A stretch of 9,389 nucleotides of DNA from an uncultured archaeon (GTDB lineage Archaea > Aenigmatarchaeota > Aenigmatarchaeia > GW2011-AR5): assembly GCA_903825675.1 (NCBI GenBank), contig CAIKBN010000098.1, positions 1 to 9,389 of the forward strand, in the 5' to 3' direction. A program made the translations under genes and the position numbers. The notes below the pieces were generated by a model that was not told the DNA's origin, made no database searches, and was given only the letters and a program-made list of their open reading frames with translations. Each line of letters begins with the position of its first letter. Position 1 is the stretch's first letter. Shown in pieces: positions 6,022 through 9,389 of the stretch.

Positions 6022-7674
6022 ATGCCAGTTGTAGAATTTTCCCTTAAGGATATGCAGAGGATGCTGAAAAAGAAGATAACAGCAAAAGAGCTAGAAGAAG
6101 TAATACTTTTTGCCAAAGGCGAAGTCGAGTCCGTAGAAGGCGATACCATAAAGGTAGATATCAAAGACACCAACCGACCTGATTTATGGTCTTTGGAAGG
6201 CATAACACGAGAACTCAGAGCCCATCTTGGCAAAGGAGGCTTAGCTAATTATAAGATAAACAAATCCAACTTTCGAATGGTTGTGGACAAGAAAGTCGAG
6301 AAGGTCAGGGCAAAAACAGTCGGCGCTGTTGTAAAGAATTTGCGTTTCGATGATTACTTCATAAAGCAGATAATACAACTGCAGGAAAAAATTCATCAGA
6401 CCTATGGTGGTAACAGGAAATTCGCTGCCATCGGCGTTTATGATTTTGACAGGATAAAATTCCCGATAAAATACACTACTGTTAAGCCTGATGGCATTAA
6501 GTTCGTGCCGCTTGAGTTCAATGAAGAACTAACACCTAAAGAAATCTTAGCAAAGCATCCGTGCGGCCGTGATTACGGCCATCTGGTAAACCAATATCCA
6601 GAATATCCACTGATGATAGACAGCAAAGGCAATGTATTGTCAATCCCGCCGATAATTAATTCTTCTTATACAGGCAAAATAACAGAAAAGACAAAGAACG
6701 TATTTATTGAGATAACAGGCAATGAGCTTAGAAGAATATCCATTGCCTTAAACGTATTGGTTACTGCATTAGCTGAGCGCGGCGGCCAAATATACAGCGT
6801 AGAAATAAAGTACCCGGATGAAAAAATAATAAGGCCTGACCTAAAACCCCAGAGCTTCGCTCTCGATGCAGATTATACAAGGCGCCTTCTTGGCCTTAAT
6901 CTCTCTGATAAGGAAATAATCAAATTATTAGAAAAATCCGGCTGCGATGCAAAGCCTGGTAAGAAAATAATTGTGGATTACCCTGCTTATCGTGATGATA
7001 TAATGCACATGCGCGATATAGTAGAGGACATAGCAATATCCTATGGTTATGATAAAATAAATCCAGACTTCCCAAAGCTATCAACCATCGGCTCATCTGA
7101 CAAGACTGAAGAATTCTGTGATGTTGTCAGAGAATTAATGATAGGCCTTGGCCTCCAGGAAATCATGACCTTTAGCCTTACAAGCAAGGAAAACCTGTTT
7201 GAAAAAATGAATATTGCTGAAGAGAATATATGCGAAATATCAAATCCCGTCAGCAGCAACTGGAGCGTATTAAGGAGCTGGCTCTTGCCAAGCTTATTGG
7301 AATTCCTTACTAATAACATGCATATTGATTACCCGCAAAAGATATTCGAGGTCGGTGACTGCGTACTACTTGACAGCAGCAAGGAAACTAAAACTAGAAA
7401 TGCCAAAAAGCTGTCTGCAGTCATAACCAACAGCGAAGTCAGCTACGAGGAAATTGCATCAGTTCTTGACGCCTTCCTTAGCAATCTTGGAATTAAATAT
7501 GAGTTGAGAGCAGCAGTTCATAACAGCTTTATCGAAGGCAGGTCTGCTGCTGTCTTTGCCAATAATAAAGAAATCGGAATAATAGGCGAGATCCACCCGC
7601 TTGTGCTAAATAACTGGAAACTGGAAAAGCCTGTTATTGCCTTTGAGTTGGACTTAGAAGAATTAATGCACTAA
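6022..7674 (+). CDS. pheT: Phenylalanyl-tRNA synthetase beta subunit
   Basis: Partner of PheS; carries the editing site that hydrolyses Tyr-tRNA-Phe and helps bind tRNA. I chose ATG 6022 (MPVVEFSLKDMQRML), the canonical archaeal N-terminus, giving 550 residues, the usual archaeal length. Residues 1-85 are the B1-like domain (including DTNRPDLWSLEGITRELRAH). Residues of about 90-270 are the B3/B4 editing region (GRDYGHLVNQYPEYPLMID, SIPPIINSSYTGKI). About 273-350 is B5 (DYPAYRDDIMHMRDIVEDIA). The C-terminal part is the catalytic-like core (ISNPVSSNWSVLRSWLLPSL, IFEVGD, GEIHPLVLNNW). The start is 2 bp after the pheS stop, so the subunits are co-translated. The stop overlaps that of the convergent 189-residue gene by 4 bp. 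Confidence 0.95.
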   Translation: MPVVEFSLKDMQRMLKKKITAKELEEVILFAKGEVESVEGDTIKVDIKDTNRPDLWSLEGITRELRAHLGKGGLANYKINKSNFRMVVDKKVEKVRAKTVGAVVKNLRFDDYFIKQIIQLQEKIHQTYGGNRKFAAIGVYDFDRIKFPIKYTTVKPDGIKFVPLEFNEELTPKEILAKHPCGRDYGHLVNQYPEYPLMIDSKGNVLSIPPIINSSYTGKITEKTKNVFIEITGNELRRISIALNVLVTALAERGGQIYSVEIKYPDEKIIRPDLKPQSFALDADYTRRLLGLNLSDKEIIKLLEKSGCDAKPGKKIIVDYPAYRDDIMHMRDIVEDIAISYGYDKINPDFPKLSTIGSSDKTEEFCDVVRELMIGLGLQEIMTFSLTSKENLFEKMNIAEENICEISNPVSSNWSVLRSWLLPSLLEFLTNNMHIDYPQKIFEVGDCVLLDSSKETKTRNAKKLSAVITNSEVSYEEIASVLDAFLSNLGIKYELRAAVHNSFIEGRSAAVFANNKEIGIIGEIHPLVLNNWKLEKPVIAFELDLEELMH

Positions 7675-8240
7675 GCTGATCTAGAAAGCGGCTTTGTTAA
7701 TGCTTCAATCTGTTTATCAATCTCATTTCCCTTGAATTTTAATGAGTCTATTGCCTCTTTTCTATCCCCAAGTGTTATATAATAATAAAGAATACGGTCA
7801 TCTAGTGGATAAGGTGGATAATTATGGTTATAAAGATGGTGTGCAAGCAAACAGAAATATTTTGGAGGTATACCTCTTTCTATCTCTTTTTTAAAGGCTT
7901 TGTATTCCTTTTCTGCTTTTACTGCTTCAGGTGAGAACGGGTTTATAGCCATCATTGCTTTATTGTATTGTTTATCCTGTTCTCTTCGGCTTAATTTCTT
8001 TGCTGGCTTTGCCCTTTCGAATATATAGACCAAATCTATTTCAGAACTTCCATACCTCTTCTTTTCAGTATTTACTCCAATTCGAACATGGTCAAATTCC
8101 CATTCAAAAGAAACTCTTCTTTTAAGTACTTCAAGAATATTATTGTGCATATCATCTGGTTTTTCTATTTTCTCATAACCAGCCTGTTTGCCGAATTGTT
8201 CATGTGTTCGTGGAAGATTCTCATCAAAATATTTTGACAT
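7671..8240 (-). CDS. Hypothetical protein, 189 residues
   Basis: Not recognised. It is a charged, apparently soluble protein with no signal peptide or membrane span. Visible parts: a probable helix then beta strands (NILEVLKRRVSFEWEFDHVR, SSEIDLVYIFERAK, residues 34-78); a basic helical middle (KKLSRREQDKQYNKAMMAIN, then EAVKAEKEYKAFKKEIERG, 81-123); and a tyrosine- and histidine-rich stretch (HHLYNHNYPPYPLDDRILYYY, 134-154). The ATG at 8240 has no Shine-Dalgarno sequence, but TTTAATATTT is centred 25 bp upstream, as for other leaderless-looking starts here. The stop TAG overlaps the pheT stop. Two hand-counted 60-base samples in it were 32-33% GC, lower than a sample of the neighbouring minD (52%), but too little to infer transfer. 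Confidence 0.72.
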   Translation of the reverse strand: MSKYFDENLPRTHEQFGKQAGYEKIEKPDDMHNNILEVLKRRVSFEWEFDHVRIGVNTEKKRYGSSEIDLVYIFERAKPAKKLSRREQDKQYNKAMMAINPFSPEAVKAEKEYKAFKKEIERGIPPKYFCLLAHHLYNHNYPPYPLDDRILYYYITLGDRKEAIDSLKFKGNEIDKQIEALTKPLSRSA

Positions 8241-8260
8241 ATGTCTTAACTATAAAGAGA

Positions 8261-8270
8261 AAATATTAAA
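8261..8270 (-). promoter_or_regulatory. Putative TATA box of the 189-residue gene
   Basis: TTTAATATTT lies in the 64-bp gap after the cysteine-rich ORF, centred about 25 bp before ATG 8240. It suggests that the gene has its own, nearly leaderless, promoter and is not only read through from minD. Confidence 0.4.
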
Positions 8271-8304
8271 AACAGCGACAAAATTTAAAGCCATTACAAA
8301 AGAA

Positions 8305-8451
8305 TTACTTCCGCTCTTCTGGTCGCCATTCCACCGGCTTTATCTCCCGTTCGCCAAAGCGGCGCATAAAGTTATCAAATAATATGCATTTTCTGTTGTC
8401 AATAGGGCAATCCGGATATCTGTCGCACATCTTCCTATACGGACATTCCAT
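8305..8451 (-). CDS. Small cysteine-rich protein co-translated with MinD
   Basis: A 48-residue ORF starting 5 bp after the minD stop. Its ribosome binding site (AGGTAA) overlaps the last Arg codon and stop of minD, 7 bases before ATG 8451, so translation is probably coupled. The peptide begins MECPYRKMCDRYPDCPIDNR and has four evenly spaced cysteines (C3, C9, C15, C22), a pattern that could bind zinc or an iron-sulfur cluster. A charged tail follows (MRRFGEREIKPVEWRPEERK). The ATG at 8446, in another frame, meets a stop after three codons. I do not recognise the family. Spacing, ribosome binding site and the regular cysteines make it a likely real gene; a link to MinD function is inferred from position only. 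Confidence 0.65.
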   Translation of the reverse strand: MECPYRKMCDRYPDCPIDNRKCILFDNFMRRFGEREIKPVEWRPEERK

Positions 8452-8456
8452 AAATC

Positions 8457-9218
8457 TTACCTAAGAAAGCCGAACAATCTATGATGCCATGGTTTCTCTA
8501 TCTTTATCTCCTCGCCTATAAGACTAGCTGCTAATTGCCTTATAGTCTGGCTTGATGCAGCCCTTGGTTTATGCGATACAACAGGTGTTCTTTTCGCTAT
8601 GCTTTCCTGGACAGCAATATCCTCTGGTATCTCAGCCAGTACGTCAATGCCTTCCAGCATGCCTGCGATCTGGCTTCTAGTCATCTCATGCGGCTTTTTC
8701 GTAATCCTGTTAACAACAAGCCCTGATACCTTAGTGCCAACCTGCTCAGCAAGCTTTGCTGCCTTTAGCGCATCAGTCACAGCTGGCAATTCTGGATTAG
8801 TTATTAGAAGCAGTTCGTCTGCAGCCTCTATAGCAGCTAAGGCTTCTCGACCAAGACCAGCTGCTGCATCTATCAGTACTATGTCTGTGCTTCCAAGCAG
8901 CTCTAATAATATATTTGGCAGTTCCCTAGAATCAATGCCTTTCATATCCTTTAGTGAGATGCCAGCAGGTATTATTTTCAAACCACTGTCATGGAGATAT
9001 GTAGCTTCTATTAATTTTGCATTGCCCTTAAGCACATCATGCAATGTTGTCGGAGAAAGCGGAATACCTAAATGCAAGCCGAGGTTTGGCGTTGTGAGGT
9101 TTGCATCAAGAACAACAACATCCATTCCCATGCCAGCTAAGGCAACACCAAGATTAGCAACCAGAGTAGTTTTTCCAACCCCGCCTTTTCCAGAAAGGCA
9201 AGTAATAATTCGCGTCAT
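8457..9218 (-). CDS. minD: MinD/ParA-family ATPase
   Basis: A 253-residue P-loop ATPase of the deviant Walker A group. SGKGGVGKTT (9-18) carries both signature lysines (K11 and K16); DANLTTPNLGLHLG (38-51) is the switch I region, and LIDAAAGLG (115-123) the switch II region. The C-terminus, KPWHHRLFGFLR, looks like the amphipathic membrane-targeting helix of MinD proteins. Family members dimerise on ATP and help position cell machinery at the membrane. Archaea often carry several paralogues with unclear roles, so the symbol reflects family, not proven function. The ATG at 9218 has no ribosome binding site, but an AT palindrome lies about 27 bp upstream. A small cysteine-rich ORF follows with coupled translation. 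Confidence 0.93.
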   Translation of the reverse strand: MTRIITCLSGKGGVGKTTLVANLGVALAGMGMDVVVLDANLTTPNLGLHLGIPLSPTTLHDVLKGNAKLIEATYLHDSGLKIIPAGISLKDMKGIDSRELPNILLELLGSTDIVLIDAAAGLGREALAAIEAADELLLITNPELPAVTDALKAAKLAEQVGTKVSGLVVNRITKKPHEMTRSQIAGMLEGIDVLAEIPEDIAVQESIAKRTPVVSHKPRAASSQTIRQLAASLIGEEIKIEKPWHHRLFGFLR

Positions 9219-9239
9219 TAAGAATACTCTGTATTTCTA

Positions 9240-9251
9240 AATATTAATATT
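9240..9251 (-). promoter_or_regulatory. Putative TATA box of minD
   Basis: The palindrome AATATTAATATT is centred about 27 bp before the minD ATG, fitting leaderless transcription. A more distant candidate, TTATAAAA at 9287-9294 preceded by CGGAAAAA, would give a leader of about 45 bases. Confidence 0.42.
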
Positions 9252-9310
9252 TTGTTTTACAGCAGAATAACAAAAAATAGCCTATTTTTTATAATTTTTC
9301 CGTTTTTGAT

Positions 9311-9331
9311 CAAGCTTTTGCTAAAAGCTTG
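9311..9331 (-). repeat. Perfect hairpin just downstream of the tRNA-Arg gene
   Basis: On the minus strand CAAGCTTTT, AGC loop, AAAAGCTTG form a 9-bp stem with a 3-base loop, starting three bases after the tRNA discriminator. It may mark the 3' end of the tRNA transcript or a processing site. The minus strand after it is A-rich rather than U-rich, so it is not a classical terminator. Confidence 0.5.
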
Positions 9332-9334
9332 AAA

Positions 9335-9389
9335 TGGGCGCGACGGGATTCGAACCCGCGACCCCTTGCTTAGAAGGCAAGTGCTCTAT
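9335..9389 (-). tRNA. tRNA-Arg, anticodon UCU (5' part outside window)
   Basis: Reading the minus strand, the anticodon stem is CTTGC/GCAAG (9377-9381 with 9365-9369). Its 7-base loop CTTCTAA (9370-9376) holds anticodon TCT at 9372-9374, reading AGA and AGG. A 5-base variable loop follows (GGGTC), then a T arm GCGGG-TTCGAAT-CCCGT (9343-9359). The 3' acceptor strand is CGCGCCC (9336-9342) and the discriminator base A (9335). No CCA is encoded. The D arm and 5' acceptor strand lie beyond the window edge. Arginine identity is inferred from the anticodon. Confidence 0.93.

Noticed and set aside
8007..8040. Possible PD-(D/E)xK nuclease motif (SSEIDLVYIFERAK) in the 189-residue protein
   Set aside because: Asp and the ExxK-like element are only five residues apart, too close for the usual spacing, and no other nuclease features are visible.
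8599..9240. 213-residue plus-strand ORF opposite minD
   Set aside because: Ser/Ala/Pro-rich shadow of the minus-strand minD gene, whose motifs are unambiguous.
1..9389. CRISPR array, insertion sequence or prophage
   Set aside because: No regularly spaced repeats, transposase or phage-like protein was found on either strand.

Overview
This window looks like compact archaeal DNA, most likely from a small-genome, DPANN-type lineage. The reasons are archaeal/eukaryal-type glycyl- and phenylalanyl-tRNA synthetases, an AsnC/Lrp regulator, GGTG-type ribosome binding sites, AT-rich boxes 25-30 bp upstream of first genes, and a tRNA gene with no encoded CCA. Genes are tightly packed, and two convergent pairs overlap at their stop codons. 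The lineage is inferred from reading the proteins, not from a search.

Layout, left to right. (1) Positions 2-487 (+): the 3' part of a gene pairing a CBS domain with a hibernation-factor (HPF/RaiA)-like domain. (2) 484-1974 (-): glycyl-tRNA synthetase, meeting the previous gene tail to tail. (3) 2020-3306 (-): a DRE-TIM acyltransferase of the homocitrate/isopropylmalate synthase family with no visible partner genes. (4) 3307-4285: an accessory-looking stretch holding up to four very small minus-strand ORFs (57, 82, 38 and 30 codons), most with a good Shine-Dalgarno sequence, divergent from (5) an AsnC/Lrp regulator at 4286-4726 (+). The shared AT-rich spacer carries repeated AAATGTT boxes. 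(6) 4763-7674 (+): pheS and pheT, the two subunits of phenylalanyl-tRNA synthetase, two bases apart, with the pheT ribosome binding site inside the end of pheS. (7) 7671-8240 (-): an unrecognised 189-residue protein whose stop overlaps the pheT stop. (8) 8457-9218 (-): a MinD-type ATPase, followed by a 48-codon cysteine-rich ORF at 8305-8451 (-) with coupled translation. (9) 9335-9389 (-): the 3' part of a tRNA-Arg(UCU) gene, followed by a perfect hairpin.

Most of the window is translation: two aminoacyl-tRNA synthetases, a tRNA and a probable ribosome-hibernation factor. The parts most worth attention are the small-ORF cluster opposite the Lrp gene, the cysteine-rich partner of MinD, the CBS/HPF-like fusion, and the isolated acyltransferase.
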